DNA of 64,000 nucleotides from Roseiarcus sp963749715 (GTDB taxonomy: Bacteria > Pseudomonadota > Alphaproteobacteria > Rhizobiales > Beijerinckiaceae), in the NCBI GenBank assembly GCA_963749715.1, contig CAVVNR010000001.1:186001-250000 (forward strand), given 5' to 3'. Below the pieces are notes generated by a model. That model worked only from the letters and a program-made list of their open reading frames with translations. It made no database searches and had not been told where the DNA came from. A program made the translations under genes and the position numbers. Positions 48,681 through 56,601 of the stretch are shown one piece after another (within the stretch, counting starts at the first letter, position 1; every line of letters starts with the position of its first letter).

Positions 48681-49062
48681 ATGGACCCGCGTAACCCTCG
48701 CCGCCGCCGCCGTCTCGTTCGTGACGCCCTACCTCATCGATCTCGGTAAGGAGGCCGCCAAGAGCGCGGCAAAAGAATGGGGGAAATCCGTCTGGGATTG
48801 GATCAAGGGCAAGCTCACGACCGCCACCGGCACGGAAGCCGTCGGCGACGTTGAGCGCGATCCGAAAGACCCGACGAACGCGCAGGCCTTGCAGCTCGCG
48901 CTGACCAAGGCGCTCAAGGCCGATCCCGACGCGGCCAAGGCGCTCGAGGACCTGCTCAAAAAGAGCGGCGCGTCGCTGTCGTCGCAGACCGTGACAGTGA
49001 CCGGAAACGCCAACAAGGTGATCGAACAGGTGAGCAACGGTAGCTCGGCGACCATCGGCTGA
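48681..49062 (+). CDS. Small helical protein, Bell-like candidate effector with C-terminal amyloid-type motif
   Basis: About 126 residues if a one-base insertion just after the ATG at 48681 is removed (ribosome-binding site AGAAAGGA). The N-terminus is a hydrophobic helix (VTLAAAAVSFVTPYLIDLG), then an amphipathic helix (KEAAKSAAKEWGKSVWDWIK), an acidic linker and further helices (LQLALTKALKADPDAAKALE). The C-terminus turns beta-prone: SQTVTVTGNANKVIEQVSNG then SSATIG. A membrane-active helical domain plus a C-terminal amyloid motif is the pattern of Bell-domain effectors paired with bacterial NLRs. It begins 18 bases after the STAND gene stop. The function is inferred, not proven. Confidence 0.6.
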
Positions 49063-49078
49063 CGGGCCCGACCGCGCC

Positions 49079-49102
49079 CCCTTCTCCCGTTCGGGAGAAG
49101 GG
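49079..49102. terminator. Strong hairpin in a repeated-type intergenic element
   Basis: Perfect inverted repeat CCCTTCTCCCG/CGGGAGAAGGG (11-bp arms, two-base gap; in practice a ten-pair stem with a GTTC loop), 16 bases after the effector stop. It continues into GTCGGGGATGAGGG and, near 49160-49216, CCTCACCCCGACCCTCTCCC with GATGAGGGGGAGAGGGG. This is the REP-like element often seen between genes in Rhizobiales. It may terminate both the STAND operon and the convergent boxB transcript. Confidence 0.6.
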
Positions 49103-49216
49103 TCGGGGATGAGGGTTGCGGCGGCGGCGATAAGCCGCGCGAGCTCGCGACCGGCGGTCCCCTCACCCCGACCCTCTCCCTCCCTCGACAAGCTCGGGAT
49201 GAGGGGGAGAGGGGGG

Positions 49217-50710
49217 TCAGGCGATCCTCACATATTCGAAGTCGCCGGGCTGGTTGTTGACGCCGACGCGCGGGGGGGCGATCCAGCTCGCAAATTTGCC
49301 TGGCTCGTGGCATGGCTTCATCAGCGAGCCGATGAAGCGCATGTCGTCGTCGTTGGGCAGCCAGTCGCCGCTCTTCGCCTTCCACTCATCTTCCGTCAGG
49401 ACTTCGCCGGCCGGGCTGATGCGTTTGCCTGCGAGCTCGCCGATCCGGCGGTTGAAGCCCTTATGCGGCTGGACAAACTTGAACGCGATCCCTGCCTTCT
49501 CGACTGACTTGTTCCAGCGGTCGATCCCGCCCTGGCAGTCGACGATGAAATCGTCGAGCAGCCGCGCGTTGAGGGCGCGGAGCGCCGGCGCATCCTCGAC
49601 GACAAGCTTGCCGTCGACGACGCGGGTCACCGGATAGCTCGCGTCCTGAAGCAAGTGATCGTCGCCCTTGAGGTTGGCTTCGCTGAAGCGGCCCTTGATC
49701 CCGGCGCTGAAGGCCTCGGCGGCGTTGCTGGAGAGTTCGGCCCCAAACAGGTCGCGGGTCACCGATGCGTGGAAGTTGAGCTTGCGCTGCAAGAGCGGCA
49801 GGTCGACGACGCCGAGCTTGCGCGCCGCCTCGACGTCATTCGGGTCCTTGATCCCGGCCTTCCCCATCGCCGAGCAGGTCGCCTCGATCGTACGTTGGAC
49901 GCCGGTCTCGCCGACGAACATGTGATGGGCTTCCTCGGTCAGCATGAAGCGGCAGGTGCGCGACAGCGGATCGAAGCCGCTCTCGGCGAGCGCGGCGAGC
50001 TGCATCTTGCCGTCGCGGTCGGTGAAGAAAGTGAACATGAAGAACGACAGCCAGTCGGGCGTGCGTTCGTTGAACGCGCCGAGGATGCGGGGATTGTCCA
50101 TCTGCCCGCTCTGGCGCTCGAGCAAAGCCTGCGCCTCCTCGCGGCCGTCCTTGCCGAAATATTTGACCAGGAGATAGACCATCGCCCACAGGTGGCGACC
50201 CTCCTCGACATTGACCTGGAAGAGGTTGCGCATGTCATAGAGGCTCGGCGCGGTCGCGCCGAGAAAGCGCTGTTGCTCGACCGACGCCGGCTCGGTGTCG
50301 CCCTGCACGACGATGAGCCGGCGCAGGAGCGCGCGGTGCTCGCCCGGCACTTCCTGCCAGGCGGGCTCCCCTTTATGGCGGCCGAACGGAATCGTGCGTC
50401 CCTCGACCTTCGGGGCCAAGAGGATGCCCCAGCGATAGGTCGGCATCTTCACATAGCCGAACTTGGCCCAGCCGGCCGGGTCGACGCCGACGGCGGTGCG
50501 CAAATAGACCTCCGATTGCTGGAAGCCGACCGGGCCCATGCCGCTCCACCAGTCGAGATATTTCGGCCGCCAGCCCTCGAGCGCGCGCTGGAGCTGCTTG
50601 TCCGAGCTGAGGGCGACGTTGTTGGGAATGACGTCGTCATAGCTGATTTCGACGAAGCGGTCGGCGGTCATCGATCCTGCCGAATCGCTGAGGATGTCGT
50701 CGGCGCTCAT
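49217..50710 (-). CDS. boxB: Benzoyl-CoA 2,3-epoxidase subunit BoxB
   Basis: 497 residues from the ATG at 50710; the longer frame adds 24 unconserved residues. BoxB is the diiron oxygenase that, with BoxA, forms 2,3-epoxybenzoyl-CoA from benzoyl-CoA and O2. Metal-site segments: NLFQVNVEEGRHLWAMVYLL (Glu, His) and CRFMLTEEAHHMFVGETGVQ (Glu, His). Other family segments: YLDWWSGMGPVGFQQSEVYL, FNERTPDWLSFFMFTFFTDR and NFHASVTRDLFGAELSSNAA. Third gene of the boxC-boxA-boxB run, 11 bases after boxA. Confidence 0.96.
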   Translation of the reverse strand: MSADDILSDSAGSMTADRFVEISYDDVIPNNVALSSDKQLQRALEGWRPKYLDWWSGMGPVGFQQSEVYLRTAVGVDPAGWAKFGYVKMPTYRWGILLAPKVEGRTIPFGRHKGEPAWQEVPGEHRALLRRLIVVQGDTEPASVEQQRFLGATAPSLYDMRNLFQVNVEEGRHLWAMVYLLVKYFGKDGREEAQALLERQSGQMDNPRILGAFNERTPDWLSFFMFTFFTDRDGKMQLAALAESGFDPLSRTCRFMLTEEAHHMFVGETGVQRTIEATCSAMGKAGIKDPNDVEAARKLGVVDLPLLQRKLNFHASVTRDLFGAELSSNAAEAFSAGIKGRFSEANLKGDDHLLQDASYPVTRVVDGKLVVEDAPALRALNARLLDDFIVDCQGGIDRWNKSVEKAGIAFKFVQPHKGFNRRIGELAGKRISPAGEVLTEDEWKAKSGDWLPNDDDMRFIGSLMKPCHEPGKFASWIAPPRVGVNNQPGDFEYVRIA

Positions 50711-50721
50711 GGGTTCCTCCG

Positions 50722-52000
50722 TCAGTACGTTTCCAAATGGAGCCGCCCGTCGCGCTTGAGCGCGGGACCGTGTTTCTCCCAATCGAGGCCGGCCTCAATG
50801 GCGATGTCGCGAAGCGCCTTGACCACGCCTTCCTCCATCGCCTTGAGGCCGCAGACATAGAAATAGGCGTCGGGGTCGGCGATGAGGGGGCTGAGATCCG
50901 CCGCCCGCTCTCGCATCGCGTCCTGCACGTAGCGCTTGGGCTCGTCCTGCGTGCGGCTGAAAGCGAAGTTGATGTCGATAAAGTCCTTGGGCAGGTTTAA
51001 GAGCGGGCCGAAATAGGGCAACTCCTCGCGGGTGCGGGCGCCGAAGAACAGCATCAGCTTGCCGGCGTCGAACCTGCCCGACTTGCGCAGGCGGCGGCGC
51101 TGCTCGGTCATGGCGCGCATCGGCGCGCTCCCGGTGCCGGTGCAGATCATCACGATTGCGCTTTTCGGATGGTTGGGCATGAGGAAGCTCAAGCCGAACG
51201 GTCCGGTGGCTTCGACAATGTCGCCGACGGCCAGGTCGCAGAGATAATTGCTGGCGACGCCGCGGACGGCGCGGCCTTGATGATCCTCGAGCACCCGCTT
51301 CACGGTGAGCGAGAGATTGTTGTAGCCCTGCCGCTCGCCGTTGCGGGGGCTCGCGACCGAATATTGGCGTGGGAAGTGCGGCCGCCCGTCGGCGTCGGTT
51401 CCCGGGGGGACGACGCCGATCGACTGCCCCTCCAGCACCGGGAACGGCGTCGCGCCGAAGTCGAGCACGATATGGTGGGTGTCGTAGTCCTTGCCGACTT
51501 GCGTCACCCGCACGTTGCCGACGACCGTCGCAGAAACCGAGCGCGCCGCGGCCTTTGGTCCGTAGAGATTGGCGATCGGGCGCTCCGCCGACCAGGGCGG
51601 GACGACGGCGGCGTAAGCGCCGACGTCGAACGCCGCTTCGCCGACGGCGCTGGGCGGAAGCTTTGGGCGCCGGCGCGGCGGCGAGGGCGGCGTCCGCCGA
51701 AGCGCCCGCCAGCGCCAGATCGCCTGCGCTCAATTCCGCCGGCAGCACGTCCCAGCCGAACTGCGCCTCGACGCTATAGGCCAGCGCGCGCGGCATCACC
51801 CGCCAATTGTCGATGCTGCCGGTCGGACAGGGCGGAACGCAGGCCATGCAGAGGTTGCAGATGCTCGCGTCGACCACATAGTTGCGCGAATCGTGCGAGA
51901 TGGCGCCGACCGGGCAGGTCGACTCGCAAGTGTTGCATCGGATGCAGATTTCGGGGTCAATCAGGTGCTGCCTGATGACCGCGGCCTCGGACGCCTCCAT
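50722..52000 (-). CDS. boxA: Benzoyl-CoA 2,3-epoxidase reductase subunit BoxA (one frameshift)
   Basis: About 425 residues from the ATG at 52000. The N-terminus holds two [4Fe-4S] ferredoxin motifs: DPEICIRCNTCESTCPVGAI and DASICNLCMACVPPCPTGSI. A single-base insertion in the GGG at 51652-51654 moves the frame; afterwards SAVGEAAFDVGAYAAVVPPW leads to an FNR-type flavin/NADP reductase: HFPRQYSVASPRNGERQGYN, VMICTGTGSAPMRAMTEQRR and LMLFFGARTREELPYFGPLL, ending GRLHLETY. BoxA passes electrons from NADPH to BoxB. Total length is 1,279 bases, exactly one over a multiple of three, consistent with a single error. One base separates it from boxC. Confidence 0.92.
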
Positions 52001-52001
52001 C

Positions 52002-53672
52002 TCACACCCGGTTCCAGTCGAAGGCGGCCTTTTCGCCCTTGCCATAGACCTTAAGCGCGCCCTTGTCGCCGACCGCGTTGGGACGCTGGAAGATCCAGTT
52101 CTGCCAGGCGGTGAGGCGGCCGAAGACGCGGGTGGACAAAGTCTCCGGACCGTCGAAGCGCAGATTGGCCTCAAGCGCGGTCAGCGCGTCGGGGCTCATC
52201 GACGCGCGCTCTTCGAGCGCGATGCGGATCTCGTCCGCCCAGTCGATGTCGTCGGGAACGCTGGTGGCGAGGCCAAGGGCGAACGCCGCCTGGGCGTCGA
52301 GCGGCCGGCCGATATTCGCTTTCAGCGACTTCATCGCCGGTCTCTCGCCGTAGAAGCGGCGCCCGAGACGGCTCTGCCCGCTCGCCATCGGGTGGTCGCC
52401 GAAGTTGGCTTCGCTGAGCGCGATCTTGGGTGCGCGCGCTTCATCGCCGGGCAGCGCCAAATGGTAGATGCGGTCGCAGGCGAGGGCCAATTCCAGCAGC
52501 GTGCCGGCGAAGCACGAGCCTTCCTCGACGAGTGCAAACAGGCTGCGCGAGGTGACGTCGAGCCGGCTGAACGTGCGCCTGAGATAGCCGATGGTTTCGC
52601 GCACGAGCCAATGACCTTTTAACGCGCGGAGCGTCGCATCCATCGCCAGCACGGCCTTAAGGTCGCCCTCGGTCTTCATCAGCCACAGCCCGATATCGAG
52701 CTCGTTGGCGCGCATCGACAGGATCGCGTCCTCGAGCTCGCGGGCGAGCTTGAGCGGATACCAGGCGGCGCCTTGCGCCTCGATCGCCGCGATGCCATCC
52801 GGCTCAGTGCCGCCCGGCCCGCGGATGGTGAAAGTGGCGGCGCGCGCGTTGCGGTCGATCGCCACCGTCACATGCGCATAGCGCAACGCGTCGGCCTCGA
52901 TCGTGCGCTCGATCGGCGTCAGCGCCACGCCTTTGGCGGTGAGCGGGCGGTCGCTGGTCGCGGCCAGCGCCAACGCACGCTGGCGCACGGCGGCGGCGAA
53001 CCCAGCCGGCTTGGCGATCGCGTCAACGAGACGCCAGGCGAGCGCCTTTTCGCCGCGCACCCCTTCGCTGGTGGTGCAGAAGACGTCGGCGAGGTCGTGG
53101 CGGACGTGACGCTTGTCGGTCAGCCGCGTGAGGCCTCCGGTGCCGGGCAGGACGCCGAGCAAGGGCACTTCGGGCAGGCTGACCGCGCTCGAGCGGTCGT
53201 CGATGAGAATGATCTCGTCGCAAGCCAGGGCCAGCTCGTAGCCGCCGCCGGCGCACGAGCCGTTGACGGCGGCGAGGAACTTCAGCCCCTCGTGCTTCGA
53301 GGAGTCCTCGAGCCCGTTGCGGGTCTCGTTGGTGAATTTGCAGAAGTTGACCTTCCACGCGTGGCTCGAGACGCCCAGCATGAAAATGTTGGCGCCCGAG
53401 CAAAACACCCGCTCGCGCGCGCTGGCGATGACCACAGCGCGCACCTCGGGGCGCTCGAACCGGATGCGGTTGACGGCGTCGTTAAGTTCGATGTCGACGC
53501 CGAGATCGTAGCTGTTGAGCTTGAGCTTGTAGCCGGGGCGCAAGCCGGCGTTCTCGTCGAAATCGGCGAGGAGCGTCGCCACCGGCCCGTCGAATTCGAG
53601 CTTCCAGTGCCGGTAGCGGGACGGCATGGTTTGATAGTCGACCCAGTCCATTGCGCTTCCGTCGATAGGCAT
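52002..53672 (-). CDS. boxC: 2,3-epoxybenzoyl-CoA dihydrolase BoxC
   Basis: 556 residues from the ATG at 53672. BoxC is a crotonase-superfamily enzyme that hydrolyses 2,3-epoxybenzoyl-CoA to 3,4-dehydroadipyl-CoA semialdehyde and formate. Segments: YRHWKLEFDGPVATLLADFD, VIASARERVFCSGANIFMLG (oxyanion hole), AAVNGSCAGGGYELALACDE and PEVPLLGVLPGTGGLTRLTD. A second half contains EEGSCFAGTLLELALACDRI and ends near LTAWQNWIFQRPNAVGDKGA. The length is right for BoxC. TGCA boxes lie just upstream. Confidence 0.96.
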   Translation of the reverse strand: MPIDGSAMDWVDYQTMPSRYRHWKLEFDGPVATLLADFDENAGLRPGYKLKLNSYDLGVDIELNDAVNRIRFERPEVRAVVIASARERVFCSGANIFMLGVSSHAWKVNFCKFTNETRNGLEDSSKHEGLKFLAAVNGSCAGGGYELALACDEIILIDDRSSAVSLPEVPLLGVLPGTGGLTRLTDKRHVRHDLADVFCTTSEGVRGEKALAWRLVDAIAKPAGFAAAVRQRALALAATSDRPLTAKGVALTPIERTIEADALRYAHVTVAIDRNARAATFTIRGPGGTEPDGIAAIEAQGAAWYPLKLARELEDAILSMRANELDIGLWLMKTEGDLKAVLAMDATLRALKGHWLVRETIGYLRRTFSRLDVTSRSLFALVEEGSCFAGTLLELALACDRIYHLALPGDEARAPKIALSEANFGDHPMASGQSRLGRRFYGERPAMKSLKANIGRPLDAQAAFALGLATSVPDDIDWADEIRIALEERASMSPDALTALEANLRFDGPETLSTRVFGRLTAWQNWIFQRPNAVGDKGALKVYGKGEKAAFDWNRV

Positions 53673-53677
53673 TTTAT

Positions 53678-53700
53678 TGCAAGATATGCACCATAGTGCA
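53678..53700. promoter_or_regulatory. TGCA-box array, probable BoxR operator for boxCAB
   Basis: Three TGCA tetramers lie at 53678, 53687 and 53697. The last two are separated by exactly six bases (TGCA-CCATAG-TGCA), which is the TGCA-N6-TGCA operator recognised by the BzdR/BoxR family in Azoarcus. The array begins six bases upstream of the boxC ATG, so bound BoxR would block initiation. The spacing is read from sequence; function is inferred. Confidence 0.55.
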
Positions 53701-53737
53701 GTCTCGACCTGCGAGCAAGCGGCTGAGGGCGATTGGC

Positions 53738-54758
53738 TCAGCCCGGCAGGTCGAGGGCCTCCCGCGCCTGCGACCGCAGGATCTCGAAGGTTTCCGCCAG
53801 CGGCTGAGCGCTGGTGTCGATGTGGATATCCGCCTTCGAATAGAAGGCCGCCCGGCCGGCGAGGATCGATTTGAGATCCTCCATCGCCTCGCGGCTCGCC
53901 GCCATGGGCCTCAGATCGCCCTGAGCGGCGACGCGGCTCATGTGGTCTTCGGGATCGGCCTTGAGCCAGACGCTGGCGCAATGGCGCAACAACAGGTTGA
54001 AGCTGACGAGGTCGCTGACCAGCCCTCCCGCGGTGGCGATGACCGCCTCGGGATAGGCCTCGATTGCTTCCTCGAGCGCGCGGCGTTCGTAGCGGCGGTA
54101 CGCGTTCTGGCCATAAAGCCCGAGAATTTCGCTGATGCTGCAGCCGGCGAGCTTCTCGATCTCGCGGCTAAGCTCGACAAAGGGAAAATCGAGCTCTTCC
54201 GCCAGCATCCGGCCAAGCGTCGATTTGCCGGCGCCGCGCAAGCCGATGAGCGCGATCCGCGACGAGCGGGCGGGCGCTTCGTCGCTCTTCGCCGGCCCGG
54301 CGCCAACGAGCTCGGAGGCGGCGAGGCGCACCCGGCGCAGGGTCGCCTCGTCGCGGTCGGAGAGCATCTCGCGCAGCATCAGCCATTCCGGCGACCTCGT
54401 GGTGAGGTCGCCCAGAACCTCGGCCAGCGAGCATTGCAGCGCGCGCGTCGACGTTGACGAGAACGAGGATCGACGCGTTGCCGACGCCATATTCGAGATT
54501 GGCCAAATGCCGCTCGGACACTCCGGTCGCCCGGGCCAGGGCTTTGCGGGTGAGGCCCCGGCGCGCGCGCGACGCCCTGACGCGCTCGCCGAGCGCGGCG
54601 AGAAACGGCTCCCGCCTCCCGTTCGCGGCCTCGATCGCCGCCGGCCCAACCGCGCTGTTGTCCGTCTCCGCCGACGGATTCGCAGGTGAACTCTCGCTCG
54701 CGGCGCGCGGCGGGCCGACTTCGGCTTCGGCCGACGAAGACAGCACGTTGTTTGACAA
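53738..54758 (-). CDS. boxR: BoxR: HTH transcriptional regulator fused to shikimate-kinase-like domain (one frameshift)
   Basis: 339 residues when one inserted base near 54448 is removed (1,021 bases, one over a multiple of three). The N-terminal XRE-type helix-turn-helix is LGERVRASRARRGLTRKALA then TGVSERHLANLEYGVGNASI. The C-terminal shikimate-kinase-like domain has a P-loop, IALIGLRGAGKSTLGRMLAE, and FVELSREIEKLAGCSISEIL. In this family the kinase-like domain binds benzoyl-CoA and relieves repression. It lies upstream of boxC on the same strand and diverges from the ligase gene, so it can control both directions. Confidence 0.92.
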
Positions 54759-54791
54759 GATTTGGGCGCGCCCCTAAGACGACGTCAAGCA

Positions 54792-54801
54792 CAATATTGC
54801 A
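54792..54801. promoter_or_regulatory. Possible operator in the boxR-ligase divergent region
   Basis: The 102-base divergent region contains the perfect 8-bp palindrome CAATATTG followed by a TGCA (54798-54801), within an A+T-rich patch. A single TGCA box is weaker than the array before boxC. It may be a half-site or a promoter element for the ligase gene. Confidence 0.3.
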
Positions 54802-54860
54802 TCAAGCCGAGGCAAGCAAGCCTTGCGCGCGTGCTTCGAACGGGACCTGAGGAGACGCCG

Positions 54861-56441
54861 ATGAGCGCGAGCGCCGTTGAGCCGCCGCCGGAGGCGTTCA
54901 ACTTCGCGGCTCATTTGCTGGCGGCCAATGCCGGGCGCGCCGACAAGACGGCGTTCATCGACGATTCTGGCGCGATGACCTTCGGCGAGTTGGACGAGCG
55001 TGCGCGGAGGTTCGCCGCCGCTCTCAGGGAGCGGGGGATCAAGCGTGAGGAGCGCGTGCTCATCCTCATGCTGGACTGCGCCGACTGGCCGGTCGCGTTT
55101 CTCGGCGCGATGCTGGGGGGCGTCGTGCCGGTCGCGGTCAACACGCTTCTTACCGCCGACGACCTCGCCTATATGCTCGAGCATTCCCGCGCCCAGGCCG
55201 CCTTCGTCAGCGGGGCGACGAAGCCGGCCCTCAAGGCCGGGCTGGCAAAGTCGGATCACGAGGTCCATACCGTCGTCGTTTCGCAGTCCGTGGCTCCGCC
55301 GGACTTCGGCGAGGTCGCATTCGAGGACTTCCTCGCCGGCGCGGCGCCGCTGATGAAACCTGCACGCACGCACGCGGACGACCCCGCCTTCTGGCTCTAT
55401 TCGTCGGGCTCGACCGGGCGGCCGAAGGGGACGGTGCATTCGCATGCCAACCCTTACTGGACGACGGAGCTCTACGGGAAGGCGATCCTGGGCTTGCGGG
55501 AAAGCGACGTCTGCTTCTCGGCCGCCAAGCTCTTCTTCGCCTATGGGCTCGGCAACGCCCTGACTTTTCCGCTCGCCGTCGGCGCGACGACATTGCTTAT
55601 GGCCGAGCGGCCGACGCCGGAGGCGGTGTTCAGGCGCTGGCTGGGCGGCGTCGGCGGGGTGAAGCCTACCGTCTTCTATGGCGCGCCGACCGGCTACGCC
55701 GGCATGCTCGCTTCGAAGCGGCTGCCGAAGCGCGAGGAGGTGGCGCTGAGACTGGCGTCGTCCGCGGGCGAAGCGTTGCCGGCCGAAATCGGCGAGCGCT
55801 TCAAGCGCCATTTTGGCGTCGACATCGTGGACGGCATCGGCTCGACCGAGATGCTGCATATCTTCATCTCCAACCGGCCGGACAAGGTGCGCTATGGCTC
55901 GACCGGCTGGCCGGCGCCAGGTTACGAGATCGAATTGCGCGGCGAGGATGGGCGGGACGTTCCCGATGGCGAGCCGGGGGATCTCTACATCCACGGGCCG
56001 TCGGCGGCGCTGATGTACTGGGGCGCCCGCGCCAAGACACGCGAGACTTTCGAGGGTCGTTGGGTGAGGAGCGGCGACAAATATATCCGCAACGCCGACG
56101 GCTCATTCACCTACGCCGGCCGCTCGGACGACATGTTGAAGGTCGGCGGGATCTGGGTCAGCCCGTTCGAGGTCGAGGCGACGCTGGTGCAGCACCCCTC
56201 GGTGCTCGAAGCGGCGGTGATCGGCGTGCCGGACGCCGACGGCCTCGTCAAGACCAAGGCGTTCGTGGTGCTGAAGGAGGGGGCCTCGGCGGACGAGGGT
56301 GAGCTCCAGCGGTTCGTCAAGGACCGCCTCGCTCCTTACAAATACCCGCGCGCGATTGCGTTCATCGCCGAACTGCCCAAGACCGCGACCGGCAAGATCC
56401 AGCGCTTCAAGCTCAGAGAGCGGGACGCGGGCGGAGCGTAA
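54861..56441 (+). CDS. bclA: Benzoate-CoA ligase family protein
   Basis: 526 residues from the ATG at 54861, after CTGAGGAGACGCCG. Adenylate-forming enzyme motifs: AFWLYSSGSTGRPKGTVHSH (A3), KLFFAYGLGNALTFPLAVGA, VDIVDGIGSTEMLHIFISNR (A5), WVRSGDKYIRNADGSFTYAG (A7), GRSDDMLKVGGIWVSPFEVE (A8) and the catalytic lysine in LPKTATGKIQRFKLRE (A10). The spacing matches benzoate/4-hydroxybenzoate-CoA ligases. It activates benzoate with ATP and CoA, supplying substrate for BoxAB and the inducer for BoxR. First gene of the rightward operon with the transporter. Confidence 0.94.
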   Translation: MSASAVEPPPEAFNFAAHLLAANAGRADKTAFIDDSGAMTFGELDERARRFAAALRERGIKREERVLILMLDCADWPVAFLGAMLGGVVPVAVNTLLTADDLAYMLEHSRAQAAFVSGATKPALKAGLAKSDHEVHTVVVSQSVAPPDFGEVAFEDFLAGAAPLMKPARTHADDPAFWLYSSGSTGRPKGTVHSHANPYWTTELYGKAILGLRESDVCFSAAKLFFAYGLGNALTFPLAVGATTLLMAERPTPEAVFRRWLGGVGGVKPTVFYGAPTGYAGMLASKRLPKREEVALRLASSAGEALPAEIGERFKRHFGVDIVDGIGSTEMLHIFISNRPDKVRYGSTGWPAPGYEIELRGEDGRDVPDGEPGDLYIHGPSAALMYWGARAKTRETFEGRWVRSGDKYIRNADGSFTYAGRSDDMLKVGGIWVSPFEVEATLVQHPSVLEAAVIGVPDADGLVKTKAFVVLKEGASADEGELQRFVKDRLAPYKYPRAIAFIAELPKTATGKIQRFKLRERDAGGA

Positions 56442-56601
56442 GAAGGGTCGGGAAGACGAGGACCACGCCACGTTCTGCCCTCGCCAGCGATGGCGCTACA
56501 GATTTGCAGTCGCGTCGCCCCGCCTGGACAATCCGGTTGCGTGGGATCATGGTATCCGCCAAAGAAATCGGCCGGTTTCGCCAAGGCCGACAAGGGAGGA
56601 C

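Noticed and set aside
49655..50860. 401-residue plus-strand open frame
   Set aside because: Antisense of boxB, which is unmistakable on the other strand.
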